Positions 19,926 to 30,744 are shown, numbered from the stretch's first letter. The stretch: 64,000 nucleotides of DNA from Gari tellinella (GCA_922989275.2 OV277866.1:30025246-30089245), one strand, 5' to 3'. The notes: generated from the sequence alone by a model not told the origin. Numbers and translations: made by a program.

Positions 19926-20426
19926 TTGGTAAGACAGATAAGGGACAGAGCAAGGAGATATACAGGTAATTGTGCAATACAACAATACAAAGCTATACAA
20001 GATTAGGCGTAAACTTCTGAGAAATTCTTGTCATAACTGCAGAGAGCTTGACTAGGAAACTAAACTATGTCACGCATATAAATGTCTACCAGCGCAATTT
20101 ATAAAGAGCAATTTTTCTTCAGCAATCTACCAGTAAAGAATAAAAATTATAATTGAATGTTGTTTGCTAAATGTAGACAAAAGTGACACAGAAAACTTCT
20201 CTTTTCCATAAGTTCGCAATGGACTGCAATCTCATAAAAAATACCAAAAAACTGCCTGTCAAATATACAACCTGTCTTAAAGGTCCACACTGGGTGTCTA
20301 TTGAGGGAGGTTTTACTGTTATAGCAACAGTGTACGTCATCAGGAACGATGTATGGTGATTGCAAAAGCACAAGTTTCTTGTGATAAGTACTTCCTAGAC
20401 TAGTATAATGATTTTCGCCGGAACTA
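19926..20426. other. No recognisable gene or element
   Basis: Overlapping minus-strand frames of 68-74 codons at 20147-20373 have no recognisable domain and are not supported as genes. Confidence 0.4.
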
Positions 20427-20632
20427 CAGTGGAAAAGAAGTTATTCTTTCCCAATAAACACGTTTGCACTAAAACTATTATATCCTGGCGTTTGACCAGG
20501 TTCAAAACTGTTTAACCTTTTATATTTAAATAAACAATCAGAATTGTCAAGAAGTTTACATTTTCTACGAGTTAATGCAATGCGTTTGCGCTTCATTGCG
20601 TTTAAACGGGGAAAATAGCGATGTCATCACTA
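20427..20632 (+). mobile_element. Family A MITE, internally deleted
   Basis: CAGTGGAAAAGAAGTTATTC left end with CCCAATAAACACG. The left palindrome arm is deleted: TATTATATCCTGGCG leads directly into GACCAGGTTCAAAACTG. The right end GTTTAAACGGGGAAAATAGC is decayed. Confidence 0.75.
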
Positions 20633-20814
20633 CAAGCACAGTAGGTCCTGTTGTTAAGATTATCCAAACGCATGCATACGTAGACTGGAAAATTCAATTT
20701 GCTTGGAACTATGCATTAAGAGTTCTTTGAACTCGGCAACGTAGAAAACGTTTGGGTTTTTTGCGTAAGTGGTACGTAATCGTTGAATTAATTCCTCCTC
20801 GAAACTTCAAATAG

Positions 20815-20960
20815 AAAACCCCAGTTGTTTCTATTTAAGTCTAATTCATTAATTTATGACAGCTCTAGTTTCTATTTAAGCCTAGTCCATTTTTGACAAC
20901 TCAATTTCTTTTTAAGTCTAGTCCATTTTTGACAACTCCAGTCTCTATTTAAGTGTGACC
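20815..20960. repeat. Tandem repeat of an E-family subterminal block (about 35-45 bp period)
   Basis: TTTCTATTTAAGTCTAGTCC followed by ATTTTTGACAACTC recurs four times with small changes. Its complement (GGACTAG.CTTAAAT.GAAACTGG) matches the subterminal block of the E element at 11952. Confidence 0.7.
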
Positions 20961-21099
20961 CACTTCTGATCGTTTGGGTCGGGTTTTTTATCATTAACAT
21001 TGCTTTCTCCAAAGTTTTGGTCTATGTTCAAGTAGAGCGCCGGTCAAGTACAAATTTGAGTTTTAAGTTCTTACAGCATTTAGAAAGCCATGTCCACGG

Positions 21100-21185
21100 G
21101 TTATAAAGAGTTTGATTTGAGTCTGAGATCACTCTCAAGCATTTGATTTGACAGATTTGAACATTTGCTGGAGAACGATCTTTAC
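21100..21185. repeat. Family G hairpin repeat, partial
   Basis: TTATAAAGAGTTTGATTTGAG, then ATCACTCTCAAGCATTTGATTTGACAGATTTGA. This is the left arm of the G repeat best seen at 47831; the right arm is reduced. Confidence 0.5.
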
Positions 21186-21528
21186 TGTTTCACATTCGTA
21201 TCGATATTTCTTTAAATCTAGAATAACTTTGTTAAAAACGATATTGCAGAAAACAATATTGTATACAACAATAATGTGTTGGTGATAAGATAAAAATCCA
21301 CATGCTAAGTGGCAGTGAACGGATTAAATGTTCTGACTTGATTTCCATGACTCAGAGCATGGAAACAACCTTTTTAGTTGGATTGAATGTTGTTAACTAT
21401 TTGTAAATGTCAAATTTTGCGATATTTTCTAAATAAAGATAAATCTTCATCACATCTGATAAATGATGCAGGCAACACACTTTGCAGATGGCAATGACAT
21501 ATGCTCGTTGCTTGCAAATATTGAAGTA

Positions 21529-21733
21529 CTGTAAATCCCCTCTATTAAGAAAACTTAATTGTGTTAGTTATTAGGTGTTTACGACAGGTGATTGCTTAAA
21601 GCAAGGTGACAGTAAAACAGAAAGCTCCTATAGGAGCTTTCTGTTTTACTGTCACCTTGCTTTAAGCTGTCACCTGTCTTTAATACAATCAATTAGTCTT
21701 CTTTTTAGTGGTCGTAATAGAGAGGTTTTACTG
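21529..21733. mobile_element. Family D MITE, full length
   Basis: Right end TAGTGGTCGTAATAGAGAGG then TTTTACTG; left end CTGTAAATCCCCTCTATTAAG is diverged. The palindrome at about 21593-21667 is almost perfect: AAAGCAAGGTGACAGTAAAAC with tip AAGCTCCTATAGGAGCTT. The terminal motif is typical of pogo/Tigger-like elements. Confidence 0.8.
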
Positions 21734-21975
21734 TAATCGTGTGCAATAGTAGCATGCACTTGTTTCGGCAAGGTGCCATATTATATATATAAATTTATAA
21801 GCTTTCCTAATTTGATTTTATATCAATCTATCATGACTGTCACAATAACTAAAGAAAATGAATATTGAATGTCTTACCTTTTTTTCTATTTAACACTTTC
21901 ACGCCAAAAGTTAACGTCTTTTTGGACCATTTTCACCGCCATAATATCATTTACTTTACCCACTTCACTGTCTTA

Positions 21976-22221
21976 CAGTGGAGAAAACGTTATTCTTTCC
22001 GGTTTTAACGCAAACTAAACGCAAACGCATGGCAATAAAACGTAGAAAAAGATAACTTTTTGACAATTCTGACTTTTCATTTTTATATGAGTGGCAAACA
22101 GTGTTGAGCCTGATCAGACCACGGGTTACCCGGTGTCTGATCTGGTTCCAACTGTTTGCTATGGAAATAGTAGTTTTAGCGTAAACGCGTTTATTGGGAA
22201 AGAATAACGTTTTCTCCACTG
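21976..22221 (-). mobile_element. Family A MITE, full length (246 bp)
   Basis: CAGTGGAGAAAACGTTATTC and ACGTTTTCTCCACTG. The palindrome (about 22093-22160) has a single-base deletion in the right arm (GTTCCAACTG). Confidence 0.92.
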
Positions 22222-22255
22222 CACATGTACCTCGAGTACAATGTTATTTCTGATT

Positions 22256-22320
22256 GCAAACAGTCTGGACTCTGATCAGACGCCGCGTCGCGCGGCGTCT
22301 GATCAGGATTCAAACTATTG
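22256..22320. mobile_element. Family B-type palindrome core
   Basis: GCAAACAGTCTGGACTCTGATC with tip GACGCCGCGTCGCGCGGCGTC and CAGGATTCAAACTATTG. The family B ends could not be located around it. Confidence 0.6.
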
Positions 22321-22553
22321 ACCATCATTGCAATATTTTTTTAGTCATTGTTGATTCAGATAAAAGCCTAAACAGCTAAATTCCAAAAGATATCATAACA
22401 GTAATTATAACAGATTGTTGTTTTAAGAAGACACTTTTTGGCAGTACATGTACCCATGTTACATTGTAAATATACATTGACGTTTTCAACTCAAGATAGT
22501 AAATAGTTGCATGTATAGTTTTTCGTGAAAAGAAACCCAGTAACGGATAGTTA

Positions 22554-22800
22554 CAGTGGAGAATCTGTTATTCTTTCCCAATAAACGCGTTTACGCTAAA
22601 ACTATTATTTGCAGTGCAAACAGTTTGGAGCCAGATCAGACGCCGGGTAACCCGGCGTCTGATCAGGCTCCAAACTGTTTGCCACCAAGATAAACATGAA
22701 TTATCAGAATTGTCCAAAAAGTTGTACTTTTCTACGTTTTAGTGCTTTGCGTTTGCGTACGTTTGCGTTTAAACGGGAAAGAATAACAGATTCTCCACTG
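22554..22800 (+). mobile_element. Family A MITE, full length (247 bp)
   Basis: Perfect ends CAGTGGAGAATCTGTTATTC and complement, TA flanks, perfect palindrome at about 22617-22683. One extra A in the AAAAAGTTG run accounts for the length. Confidence 0.95.
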
Positions 22801-22810
22801 TACATGTAAA

Positions 22811-23013
22811 ACTATAATATCCATTGCAAAACGTTTGGAGCAAGACATGGGGTTGGATAACCCAGTGTCTGATCAGCCTGAGCCTGCCAAACTGTTTGCC
22901 TCTCAGACTTTAAAAACTTTCAATAAATATTCATTATACGTATGTTCATTTCATTGCATTTCGTTTGCGAATCGTTTGCTTTTAAACGGGATAGAATAGC
23001 GTCTTCTCCACTG
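22811..23013 (+). mobile_element. Family A MITE, left-truncated and diverged
   Basis: AACTATAATATCCATTGCAAAACG, palindrome arms GTTTGGAGCAAGAC / TGCCAAACTGTTTGCC and right end AATAGCGTCTTCTCCACTG. The left terminus is missing where the intact copy at 22554 ends. Confidence 0.7.
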
Positions 23014-23026
23014 CATCGGCTAGGGT

Positions 23027-23227
23027 TTACAATTAGTCCGCCACCAAAACCTAGGGTTAGGGTATGCTTTTCAATCTGTCCGGAGGTCTTTTTGGTATTT
23101 TCGTAGAAATTATCTGGCCTTCACTTGTGACATTAACCTTGCCATTTATTGTAACATTAATTTGGCCATTTCTTGTGACATTAACCTGACCATAAAAATG
23201 ACATTTTTGGTGGCGGACTAATTGTAA
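23027..23227. mobile_element. Distinct MITE with 23-bp perfect terminal repeats
   Basis: TTACAATTAGTCCGCCACCA at the left (23027) has an exact complement at the right (23205-23227), 23 bp in all. Inside, a 30-32 bp unit (TGACATTAACCT.GCCAT) is tandemly repeated about three times. A single copy only in this window, without the palindromic cores of the other families. Confidence 0.8.
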
Positions 23228-23435
23228 AATTGCTCCCATCTATGTGGGCGGTACGGGCATTGGGCAATCATTTGTATTTCATACGTGATTTATTGTTATG
23301 GTGATGACGCTTGGTGAACAGGTGCACACCCTGAAAGAACGCTTAAAATCCACTCAGAGAAGCTGGAACAAAAGGTTGCTACATATGTATAGTTATACTA
23401 TAAATAGGACCTAAACGTTTACAATCTGAACTACA
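23228..23435. other. No recognisable gene or element
   Basis: Unique-looking sequence between two repeats, without a credible coding frame. Confidence 0.3.
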
Positions 23436-23990
23436 GTTGGATAAAATACTTTATAATTTCTCTTCTTAACGAAACTAGGCAAACTCAATGTAATCAAATA
23501 AATAGTTGAGAAGACGTTATTCTTTCCCAGTAAAAGGGCTGAAGCTGAAAATATTATTTCCAATGCAAACAGTTTGGAGCCTGATCAGGGAGCCTGATCA
23601 GAAGTCGGATAACCCGGCGTCTGATCAGGCTCCAAACTGTTTGCCACTCAGTTTCAAACGAACAGTCTGAATTGTCAAAAAGTGGTCCTTTTTGGACATT
23701 TTTTGTCAATGCGTTTGCGTTCCGTATACGATTAGAAGGGAAAGAATAACGTTTTCACTGTGGACACTTAAAAACAGTTTGAAATTGATGACGGTGTACT
23801 TTTATCTTAATGTCAAACAGGTTGGAATCTAATCACCTGTCAAATAACTCCGAGTTTTGACTGCCTCCAAACTGTCAGACATTCGGATTATAAATAGTAT
23901 AATTATTAAAAAAATAACCAAAAAACAATGTCATTTTTGCATTTTATAGAAGCTTTTATTTAGACGAGAGATAACAGAATCCCCTACTAA
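23436..23990 (-). mobile_element. Old family A copy, apparently split by a younger one
   Basis: CAGTTGGATAAAATACTTTA...TTCTTAACGAAACTAGGCAAAC (23435-23500) looks like a decayed A left end. After the copy at 23503-23760, palindrome arms (GTCAAACAGGTTGGAATC, CCTCCAAACTGTC) and a right end continue to about 23990. Both pieces are heavily diverged, so the pairing is tentative. Confidence 0.45.
23503..23760 (+). mobile_element. Family A MITE with duplicated arm segment
   Basis: TAGTTGAGAAGACGTTATTC to AACGTTTTCACTG. The left arm holds a short direct duplication, GAGCCTGATCAGGGAGCCTGATCAG cut in two 12-13 bp units, which lengthens the element. Confidence 0.8.
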
Positions 23991-24870
23991 AATGAACAAT
24001 ATGCTATATTCAATGAGATCATATCAGTGCTATAGATCGTTTGCAGTCCAATATATTACTATGAAACACGCATAGACTCCTGATGATTACTTGGCACGTT
24101 CTTATCAAATATTGCATCTTTGTATGATATGCATGTACCAAATCTGACAAATAAATTAATCTTCATTTATGCTGTCACTTGGAGATATTTTTAAATAGAT
24201 AATAATGAATACATCTTTTTATTGACTGTAAAGAAACAACATAAGATGCCCAGAGCGAATTGAATTTATGGTATAAAAACGCCGACTCATCTGATTTTGT
24301 TGCAATGGAAAAACACTCACACATGCGCGCTTGATAGGATTATTTAGACTTTATAATCCGAGGCCCGATGTATCATTACTTTACACTTGGTATCAAAATT
24401 ACCAAGAGAACGATGTTGATAATAAGAGAAAAGCACAGCGCCTGGGTTTTCTTTATCAGCTCCCTTCTCTCTTGGGCGTTCAAATAGCCCATAGATGGCA
24501 GAAACGGACGTTAAAAAGAAAACAAAAACTCACTTTTAGCAGGATACTGATTATTTGATTTAAAATATGTTGTCAATGCAGCAATAAATCTCAGATTAAG
24601 AAGATACAATTAATATATAAGATAAGTATTTTGCTATAGTTATCGATAAATTGAATCATGGAAATGAGAAATAAGTTAACTTAAGAACCTGAAAAATGCT
24701 CTTTGATGAGGAATTTCATTGCATTACGTATTGCTATTATTTTCAAACACCATACTCTTAAAATAAAAGTCAATCATGAAATTAGGACGAAGCTAAATTG
24801 CATTTTGTTTGCAGTGACGAATCATCGCTTTAACGGCCTTGTATTCGGACCTTGCTATGCTCCATCTTTT
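23991..24870. other. No recognisable element; weak 75-codon frame at 24331-24558
   Basis: One of the longer MITE-free stretches. The plus-strand frame at 24331-24558 is basic and lacks a recognisable domain; a chance frame is the simplest reading. AT-rich elsewhere. Confidence 0.35.
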
Positions 24871-25102
24871 TTAACTCTTTTACTGCCAAGTTTTATCGTC
24901 TGCTTTAACTTCTTACCGCCATAATATCGTCTGCATTGGTAGTATCGTTTGCAACAACTTTCAAGTCGGCTTTAGGGCTGTCTTGATTGAAGAAGTGTCG
25001 ATATGAGTGTCAAATTATTTGGATCCTGATCAGACACAGCGTTACGCGGCGTCTGATCAGGGTCCAAACTGTTTGCAAAGTCGATGGCAGTGAAAGAATT
25101 AA
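24871..25102. mobile_element. Family B MITE, full length with TTAA flanks
   Basis: TTAACTCTTTTACTGCCAAG and GGCAGTGAAAGAATTAA form an imperfect terminal repeat with TTAA at both ends. Palindrome at about 25010-25077 with tip CAGCGTTACGCGGC. Four TCGTCTGC-type motifs lie in the left half. Confidence 0.85.
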
Positions 25103-25267
25103 TTCTCTGCGCTGCAAACGTCTGGTTTACTTTATTATTGCTATCGATGTAAGTATCTTTCAGAATCCAATGCATCATCGCAACAAACACAGAACGGACT
25201 TCTCATTAACTGTGTTACTCAGCTCCTCTCTAAAGTGACCAACCAGTGAGGAAAGTAGTTACATGTA

Positions 25268-25635
25268 CAGCGTTCCCTTTCGACAACGGCCCTCCCAACA
25301 GCGACTCCCTCCTAACAACGACCCTTGTCGCAGATCTCTACGCAGGACAATTATGTCCAACCTATTCACGACTACATTGTAATCTGTTTAAAAATGTCGT
25401 CTGCTAATTTTCTCAAAGTTTCATAATGGACATTTGACAGAAAAAAACTTAATGACGAGTGACGAACAGCTTGAATCCAGATCAGACGCCGCGTTACGCG
25501 GCGTCTGATCTGGAATCAAGCTGTTTTCAAATGTAGACCAATTTCCCTCCCTATAACGACTCCCTCCGAACAACGCACATAATAACGCACACAATATGTG
25601 TCTCCCGTTGGGTGCCGTTGTAGAGAGGGAGCGCT
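25268..25635. mobile_element. Family F MITE, full length
   Basis: CAGCGTTCCCTTTCGACAACG and TTGTAGAGAGGGAGCGCT. Palindrome 25464-25528: GAACAGCTTGAATCCAGATC with perfect tip CGCCGCGTTACGCGGCG. GACTCCCTCC and GACTCCCTCCG subterminal blocks occur on both sides. Confidence 0.85.
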
Positions 25636-25794
25636 TTAGTAAATATTTACATGTAACACATTGGACCCTAGCGACGAGTATACTCTTCATTTATAGTGAG
25701 TTAACATGTGCAGCGTAGCAGTCAGTGCAAATATATTAAGCAAAGTGTAACTATTACGACTTCTCAAAATACACTTAGGATTTGTGGATTGTTT

Positions 25795-25885
25795 ATAAGA
25801 CATAATCTAAGCTTAAAACAAGATGAAAATAAAACAGAAAGCTCCTACATGACATTTCTTCTTACTTCAATCAAGTTTTAAGAAA
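25795..25885. mobile_element. Family D core, degraded
   Basis: AAACAAGATGAAAATAAAACAGAAAGCTCCTA then ACATTTCTTCTTACTTCAATCAAGTTTTAAG; D-type core with a damaged right arm. No ends. Confidence 0.5.
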
Positions 25886-26057
25886 CCAGCTGCCTGCAAG
25901 ACAAGAAACACATTCTTTTTCTGAGATACTTTAATTGTGAACCGTATTGTGATTTCAGTTTAAAGTTCAAAATTCTGATAGGAATTTCCCTGCAGATAAA
26001 TATGTAATTGTTTTATAACTGATGGTTCAGAGAAGCAAATTTTAAGTTATTCTGGCA

Positions 26058-26225
26058 CAATAAATCTGTTTGCACTAATACAACGTTTTTCTTTGCAAAC
26101 AGTTTAGTGTCATATCAGACGCAGTGTAACCTGATGTCTGTTTTTGTACGAATAAATAACACGTGTAAAATGAAGATAGAGTAGAACTTTGTTCATTTAC
26201 GATTCACTTTTTAACGCGGCCACAA
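26058..26225 (+). mobile_element. Family A MITE, degraded
   Basis: GGCACAATAAATCTGTTTGCAC, then GCAAACAGTTTAGTGTCATATCAGACGCAGTGTAACCTGATG. Right half lacks the terminal repeat. Confidence 0.45.
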
Positions 26226-26372
26226 TTCAATCATCATACTCTATACTTGGGTGGTTGGTATAATGATTATTATGAAAATCATATTTGATGATGTTAGTTT
26301 GACATGGTCCACTTCTCTTTAACCGATTAACAATCCTATAAAATAAATAGGCAAACGGTGAAGAATTAACTA

Positions 26373-26537
26373 CAGTAAAACCTCTCTATAAAGACCACTG
26401 CTTTCAATGCATAGTGTTTTAGGCAGGTCCTGGTGGCTGCTTAAAACAAAACAATAGTAAAACATCAAGTTCCATTAGGACCTTCCATACAATTAATTAA
26501 TCTTATTTTAAGCGGTCGTAATAGAGATGTTTAACTG
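26373..26537. mobile_element. Family D MITE
   Basis: CAGTAAAACCTCTCTATAAAG at the left and GGTCGTAATAGAGATGTTTAACTG at the right, preceded by TA. The core is reduced and diverged (AACATCAAGTTCC). These ends carry the pogo/Tigger-like motif. Confidence 0.75.
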
Positions 26538-26624
26538 TTCTCAGGGTTTACTTTACGTTCATCTTGCATTAAATTGCCACCTGTCTTTAACTCTCACCCT
26601 GCTACATGTAGCAGCGGATAGGAC

Positions 26625-26813
26625 TGAAACAGTAATTACATTTGCAAACAGTTTGTATCTTGATGAGACGCCGCGTAACGCGGCGTCTCATCAGGATCCA
26701 AATTGTTTGCCATTCTGATCCTCAATTTAAAAGAAAATTAGACAATTCTAATTTTAAAACATTAGCAGACTACAATTGTTGCAGACGACAACATTACCCA
26801 GCATGCAACGTAA
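26625..26813. mobile_element. Family B MITE, GCATGC-end subtype
   Basis: Palindrome 26643-26710 (TGCAAACAGTTTGTATCTTGATG, tip GCCGCGTAACGCGGC) and right end CAGACGACAACATTACCC then AGCATGCAACGTAA, matching the copy at 3185 in reverse. Confidence 0.65.
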
Positions 26814-26992
26814 CGACTCCTCGTTTTGTAAGCTGTAGAACATTTAGCTCGACTTGACGTTGTCCTGAAATCAGTTTTGAGGCCGTATATTTGTAGCCTG
26901 TCTTTTTTGAAAAATTGAGGGCAAATGGACCGATATAAATGTCATTACTATCTTAGATCGCCAACAAAAAATGAGGGCATACGGTCGTTTTA
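26814..26992. other. No recognisable gene or element
   Basis: Short spacer with two partial direct repeats, TTGAGGGCAAATGGACCG and ATGAGGGCATACGGTCG. No gene. Confidence 0.3.
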
Positions 26993-27210
26993 TTAACCCA
27001 ATTATCCCTTTATATCATGAAACGCCCTTTTCAAACCCATTTTCTATTCTGCAGCCTAAAACCTGACATGTGCCTGATTAAAGCATGCTTGAAATAAATC
27101 AGAAATCTCTATTAGGGAGATTTGTGCGTTGCTATAAGTCTGTTTTAAGCAGCCATCTGTCTTAATCACATCATGTTCAACTATAACTGTATGAGGCAAA
27201 GGGTTAAGCA
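26993..27210. mobile_element. Family C MITE, diverged
   Basis: TTAACCCAATTATCCCTTTATATC left, GAGGCAAAGGGTTAA right. The core carries AATCTCTATTAGGGAGATT at the tip, a D-like tip in a C-type element. Confidence 0.6.
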
Positions 27211-27516
27211 ACTGGATATGACCATTAATCACAATGTAGATCAACCCATCCGAGTAGCTTAACTGATGCTTTCAACATAAAATACACATCACGATGTAGG
27301 TGGCAATTTGCTATTGACGTATATGTCCCGTCGAAGATTGTGTTTCTTTTTAATTTCACGTCTTATTTTCATAAGTTTTGTTGTCATAAATTGCCAAACT
27401 CATGCTGTAAGAATTCGTTAAACTAATTGTTACACATTTCTGCAAATCTAGGTCAAGTTTATGCAAAAACCTGTCATGTCAAGTGATGTTTATATATTAA
27501 AAATTCGTGTATGTTA
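27211..27516. other. No recognisable gene or element
   Basis: AT-rich sequence without palindromes or credible frames. Confidence 0.4.
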
Positions 27517-27763
27517 CAGAGGAGAAAACGTTATTCTTTCCAAATAAACGCGTTTACGCTAAAACTATTATTTCCAGTGCAAACAGTTTGGAGCCAGATC
27601 AGACGCCGGGTAACCCGGCGTCTGATCAGGCTCCAAACTATTTGCCACCAAGATAAACATGAATTATCAGAATTGTCCAAAAGTTGTTCTTTTCTACGTT
27701 TTAGCGCTTTGCGTTTGCGTACGTTTTGCGTTTAAACGGGAAAGAATAACAGATTCTCCACTG
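27517..27763 (+). mobile_element. Family A MITE, full length (247 bp)
   Basis: CAGAGGAGAAAACGTTATTC and AACAGATTCTCCACTG, TA flanks. Palindrome at about 27580-27645, near perfect. Confidence 0.93.
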
Positions 27764-27845
27764 TAACGTCTGCTTTGAAATTGCCGCTTGTAAAGTTTGT
27801 CAAAATACCAGTATATTAATGTACTCAAAGTTGAAAAAGTCTAAA

Positions 27846-27990
27846 GACGGTTTGCTTGGATTCAGATCAGACGCCGCATTGTGCGGCGTCTGATCTGGAT
27901 CAAAATTGTTTGCAAATACCAGTTTAGTCAGACAAACGATTAAGACTAATTGTTTGAAATGAAGCGTTAAGACCTCGAAGACAGTTTGAG
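27846..27990. mobile_element. Family B MITE, central part
   Basis: Palindrome 27846-27912: GACGGTTTGCTTGGATTCAGATC with tip GCCGCATTGTGCGGC. It is flanked by AAATACCAG motifs on both sides; terminal repeats are unclear. Confidence 0.6.
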
Positions 27991-28051
27991 TTATTTTCCT
28001 AACAGCAGGATAAGAAAAACGTAGTTTCTCAGACACTTATGAAGTATAGTT

Positions 28052-28231
28052 TAGCTACTACCGCAGCCTAACTAAACCGCGTCTGGTCCGACTGTAAAAC
28101 TGTTTATCTTTCAGATTAAAACGGATCGTCCTTATATTTAATAACATGTGCATTTATACATTTTATGCAACATACTGCGTCAGAGTTGTAGTTTCTTTTA
28201 AACCTGAAAGGCTAACGTCCTCTCCTCTGTA
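28052..28231 (+). mobile_element. Family A MITE, right part, degraded
   Basis: AAACCGCGTCTGGTCCGACTGTAAAACTGTTTATC then GTTTCTTTTAAACCTGAAAGGC and ACGTCCTCTCCTCTG before TA. Left half missing. Confidence 0.55.
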
Positions 28232-28649
28232 TATTTTCTTTGATCATATGGTGGTTATTTAATTTCTAGATGGTGATTTGTTTAAATCTGATAGGGGTAT
28301 GAAGCTAAAACGAAACCCCCGGTTCGTGTCGGGTTAATGTAAACCAGGTTTGAATTACGGGTATCTTGACAGCAAGAGATTTAGAATACCCGGCAAACAA
28401 AGAACAGATTTCAATGCGACGTATTTGGTACGAACACAGTTTTAAAGGCTTAAAGTGTCAGATACCCATAAGTGTTAGATTATATGTACTAATGTAAAGA
28501 GTAAGAACCATCTTTAACGATATTATATAAAGGTATAAATTAACATAATTAAACAGTAAAACTTGTGTAAAGTGGCAACTTCCTGAAGTAGTATGCATTT
28601 CTCTAACACATATTTAAAGGTCAATGCAGGCGAAAAATTAATTCATAAC
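28232..28649. other. No recognisable gene or element
   Basis: Contains a small stem (ACGGGTATC...GAATACCCG near 28356-28401). No credible coding frame. Confidence 0.35.
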
Positions 28650-28861
28650 CCCAATACACATGTAAATACGCATTTTTACGTCTTTAATTTACTTATTCAC
28701 TGGAATATATAGCTCCATTTTATAGTCATGACTATGAACCATAATAACTCTTTTGCTATATCCTACCAGCTTCTAAACGAGCATTCTACTTTTCTGTGAG
28801 TTTTCTTTAAATAACCATCTGTCTTTAATAGTGAAAACAACCCATGGGGAAAGGGTTGAGT
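28650..28861. mobile_element. Family C MITE without palindrome
   Basis: ATAACCCCAATACACATGTAAATACGC left and TGGGGAAAGGGTTGA right, with the C-type internal order (TTCACTGGAATATA, TATATCCTACCAGC, AACCATCTGTCTTTAATAG). The core palindrome is mostly absent. Confidence 0.5.
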
Positions 28862-29018
28862 GATTGCTCAATATAAGACACTCGATCAGCAGCAAAAGCT
28901 TTCTGCTTTACTTTTGCCATGCATTAAATTGCAATTTGTATTAGTGACTGTCATTTTCTTTCAGTTTCACGCTTAGTCGTTTATCTATAAAACAACTTTT
29001 AATAATCAAACTTAGAAT

Positions 29019-29245
29019 ACAGAGGGCAATTAGAGTTTTCTTTCTAAATTTATATGAATTCAATCTTAATATTTGCGAACATTTCAAACAAGGTCAAACC
29101 TTGCGTCTCATCAGGCTCCACAATGTTTGCCAATTTGATAGAATTGAATCGTTAGAAGTTTCAAAAAGATACCAATTCTACATTTTATTGCATTGTGTTC
29201 ACGTTAAGATATATTTAAACGGGAAAACACCGTCTTCTTTTCTAA
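29019..29245 (+). mobile_element. Family A MITE, degraded
   Basis: ACAGAGGGCAATTAGAG, then CCTTGCGTCTCATCAGGCTCC and GTTTAAACGGGAAAACACCGTCTTC near the right end. Left palindrome arm decayed. Confidence 0.55.
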
Positions 29246-29863
29246 AGATATTGATGTCAGCTCTATGCAGAACTGAAGTAAGTAAAGAAAACTCCCTCAA
29301 CAGCCGTCTAAATTGTTATGTTAAAAAAAGTTAAACCTTTCTTCAACCGTAATATCGCCTGCCCTGAAATTCTCGATGGAACATCCATCAAATTTGCGCA
29401 ATATTAGATTGTGGAAGCTTTAAGAAGTGAAGCAAACAGTTTGAATCAAAATCACAGCCCGCTTAATGCGTTCAACCTGCTTTGAGAAAGACAACTTGAT
29501 CATGCAGGAAGGGTTAAAATCCTTCCGTTTAGCATTTAGTAAGTATTGATTGGCCAACAGGTGATTGCCCGCAAAGAAAATGTTTTATTCCATGGAATTT
29601 GTAACACTTTAATTTTATAGACAAAGTGCATGTTAAGAAAGTATTTTGCAAGCGAAATGTAATAAAAAGGAGCAACCAACGCACACAAAACACCCTGGAG
29701 TTAACATCTAAACAGCTAGCACTTAAATTGCTAAGTTTGCTAATTAGATTGTATATAAAACCTTTAGAAATAGATTAGTATGTTCTTGCAGGCAACTACT
29801 TCAACACAACCCGTGTTCAGCTACATGTTCAACCCATGTAAATTGATTGATACATTTTAAGAC
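29246..29863. other. No complete element
   Basis: AT-rich. AACCTTTCTTCAACCGTAATATCGCCTGC at about 29332 and GCAAACAGTTTGAATCAAAATCACAGCCC at 29432 suggest a decayed family B copy ending near GGGTTAA at 29511. No gene. Confidence 0.35.
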
Positions 29864-30004
29864 CTGTCACAGCTTAATACTGGACAAATATTATGAAGAA
29901 AGTCTCTGAAGCAGATTTCTGCATTGCCTTTATTTTGCATTAAATATACATTTGTCTTTAAAAGTGTTCATTTCTATTTGACACACAACAAGGTTTTACT
30001 GTAG
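29864..30004. mobile_element. Family D MITE, right part
   Basis: CCTGTCACAGCTTAATAC, core fragment GAAAGTCTCTGAAGCAGATTTC and right end ACAAGGTTTTACTGTA. Confidence 0.4.
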
Positions 30005-30056
30005 GCATTTAGTATTTTGGCTGAAATCCGTGTCAGAGTGAGTTTTGAACGCGTTA

Positions 30057-30302
30057 CAGTGGAGAATCTGTTATTATTTCCCAATACACGCGTTTACGCT
30101 AAAACTATTATTTGCAGTGCAAACAGTTTGGAGCCAGATCAGACGCCGGGTAACCCGGCGTCTGATCAGGCTCCAAACTGTTTGCCATCAAGATAAACAA
30201 TAATTATTAGAATTGTCCAAAAGTTGTTCTTTTCTACGTTTTAGTGTTTTGCGTTTGCGTACGTTTGCGTTTAAACGGGAAAGAATAACAGATTCTCCAC
30301 TG
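30057..30302 (+). mobile_element. Family A MITE, full length (246 bp)
   Basis: CAGTGGAGAATCTGTTATTA and complement, TA flanks, perfect palindrome at about 30120-30186. Very close to the consensus. Confidence 0.95.
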
Positions 30303-30388
30303 TAACCCATTTAAGCACAGTGTCTATTAATGGGGACATACATGTACGTAACGCAATACAATAAAATGTAAAAAAAATGGCAGTGTCT

Positions 30389-30455
30389 TAACCCTTCCAA
30401 CCCTAAATTTATCGTGCGGGTATTAATAATCATTTTAGATTCTTCTAGTTCTTGT
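30389..30455. mobile_element. Family E terminal fragment
   Basis: TTAACCCTTCCAACCCTAAAT then TAATCATTTTAGATTCTTCTAG match the complement of the right end of the E element at 51227. Confidence 0.5.
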
Positions 30456-30744
30456 TTTTTCCCGTCGCAGACGGGTCTGTTTTGTATTTTGACCTCAACT
30501 CTATGAAACAATTTAACCAATCAGGAATGATCAGAAATCCTGGTCAATGATCACGTGCTTGAAATGCAGTACTCTTATCGGCCAATGGCCTAGACTGGCG
30601 TTCTGTTATTTTTTCACATCAATCTTGCGAGTGTAAACCTGGCAAAACATTGAGATGCAGTCTATGTCATCATTTCTATTTAGCGTGGATAAGCTCTAAA
30701 TTGAGCTGTTAAGTCAGAATCTCTCTGGTTAAGTGAATACTGTA

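Noticed and set aside
23027..23060. TTAGGG-like motif (CTAGGGTTAGGG) beside the 23-bp-ended MITE
   Set aside because: Only two motif units; not a telomeric array.
24331..24558. 75-codon basic frame
   Set aside because: No recognised motif, no splice context that I could support; length is within chance expectation.
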